Shown: one piece after another, positions 5,523 through 5,944 of the stretch
Layout of the letters: every line of letters starts with the position of its first letter
How positions within the stretch are numbered: the first letter of the stretch is position 1
Made by a program: the position numbers and the translations under genes
NCBI GenBank assembly: GCA_017883125.1
Contig: JADGOD010000198.1
Coordinates: 1-5,944, forward strand
Origin: Acidimicrobiales bacterium
Lineage (GTDB): Bacteria; Actinomycetota; Acidimicrobiia; Acidimicrobiales; RAAP-2
DNA: 5,944 nucleotides
Reading direction: 5' to 3'
The notes under the pieces: generated by a model
The model's database searches: none
What the model was told of the DNA's origin: nothing
What the model saw: the letters and a program-made list of their open reading frames with translations, nothing else

Positions 5523-5944
5523 GAGCCCGGGGCCCACGGCGGCGGGCGCTTCTCCCTGAAGGCGGCGATCCCCTCCGTGGCCTCGGGTGAGGCGAAGAGG
5601 CGCGCCGAGATCTCCTCGGCATAGGCGAAGCCCTCGCTGACGCTGCGGGTGGGGAGGGTCCGGATCAGATCCTTGGTGGCGGCCACGGCGTTCGGCTCGG
5701 TGAGCCGGATCTGCTCGGTGATCCGCTGGACCTCCCGGGCGACCTCATCGGGCGCGGTGGTAGAGGTGATCAGCCCAGAGCGCTGAGCGGTGGTCGCGTC
5801 GAAGGGATCTCCGGTGAGCATCAGCAAGGATGCGGAGCGCGGGTCCATGCGGCGGAGGCACAGCGTGGCGATGATGGCCGGGGCGACTCCGAGCTTCACC
5901 TCGGAGAAGGCGAAGGTGGCGGTGGCAGGTGCGATGACGATGTC
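5519..5944 (-). CDS. Enoyl-CoA hydratase/isomerase (crotonase) family, C-terminal part, start outside window
   Basis: The frame is open from the right edge (DIVIA at 5944-5930) to the TGA at 5521-5519, giving about 141 residues of an enzyme that is usually about 260 long. The missing half would carry the oxyanion-hole region and the first catalytic acid. The visible part begins at the end of the core with FAFSEVKLGVAPAIIA; the Glu of SEV aligns with the second catalytic acid of crotonases. It continues through the helix MDPRSASLLMLTGDPFDATTAQRSGLI, which is standard for the family, and ends with the C-terminal helical region SEGFAYAEEISARLF and FREKRPP. The 'SEVKLGxxPAxI' pattern resembles methylglutaconyl-CoA or isohexenylglutaconyl-CoA hydratases (LiuC/AtuE type), but other crotonases share it. 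The GTG at 5899 is internal and not the start. The gene converges on the oxidoreductase gene with 7 bases between stops. A role in CoA-ester beta-oxidation-type chemistry is likely; the substrate is unknown. Confidence 0.9.
   Translation of the reverse strand, partial: DIVIAPATATFAFSEVKLGVAPAIIATLCLRRMDPRSASLLMLTGDPFDATTAQRSGLITSTTAPDEVAREVQRITEQIRLTEPNAVAATKDLIRTLPTRSVSEGFAYAEEISARLFASPEATEGIAAFREKRPPPWAPGS

Noticed and set aside
5523..5550. GC-rich stretch GAGCCCGGGGCCC as a possible terminator hairpin
   Set aside because: It lies inside the crotonase coding sequence, offers no stem with a reasonable loop, and has no T-run.
1..5944. CRISPR arrays, tRNA or rRNA genes, insertion sequences, toxin-antitoxin or phage genes
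   Set aside because: I looked for regular repeats, transposase-like frames, terminal inverted repeats and tRNA-like cloverleafs and saw none. Nearly all of the window is accounted for by five ordinary protein genes.

Overview
This window is GC-rich, roughly two thirds G+C, with strong G/C preference at third codon positions. It uses GTG starts as well as ATG, packs its genes tightly, and shows no mobile-element, RNA-gene or CRISPR signal. Gene content and protein style suggest a chromosomal catabolic region of a high-GC actinobacterium, possibly Acidimicrobiia-like. That taxonomic guess is inference; no marker gene is present.

Layout from left to right: bases 1-71 hold only the possible start of a further minus-strand gene. 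Next come three minus-strand genes that read leftward as a probable operon: an Lrp/AsnC-family regulator (2038 to 1559), a short degenerate SDR-fold protein (1505 to 909) and a full-length divergent SDR protein (899 to 72). The two SDR genes are nearly abutting, and the downstream one carries its Shine-Dalgarno sequence across the stop codon of the upstream one. Divergent from the regulator, on the plus strand, is a very large gene (about 2098 to 5511) for a fused single-chain indolepyruvate ferredoxin oxidoreductase family enzyme. It contains ThDP-binding, Fe-S, gamma/IorB-like and C-terminal DUF6537-type regions. Converging on it from the right, with only 7 bases between the stop codons, is the 3' part of an enoyl-CoA hydratase/isomerase gene whose start lies beyond the window.

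Working model: the 2-oxoacid oxidoreductase converts an aryl- or other 2-oxoacid from amino-acid transamination into an acyl-CoA plus CO2 and reduced ferredoxin. The Lrp/AsnC protein, encoded back to back with it, probably senses an amino acid and controls the shared intergenic region, which is AT-richer and carries a near-perfect 17-bp palindrome. The enoyl-CoA hydratase and the SDR pair could act on downstream CoA esters, but nothing in the sequence proves a common substrate.

The points most worth a second look are three: the palindrome and possible leaderless start between the divergent genes, the pair of SDR proteins that both lack the catalytic Tyr and Lys, and the unresolved start of the large enzyme. 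I found no convincing evidence of a wholly new biological system.
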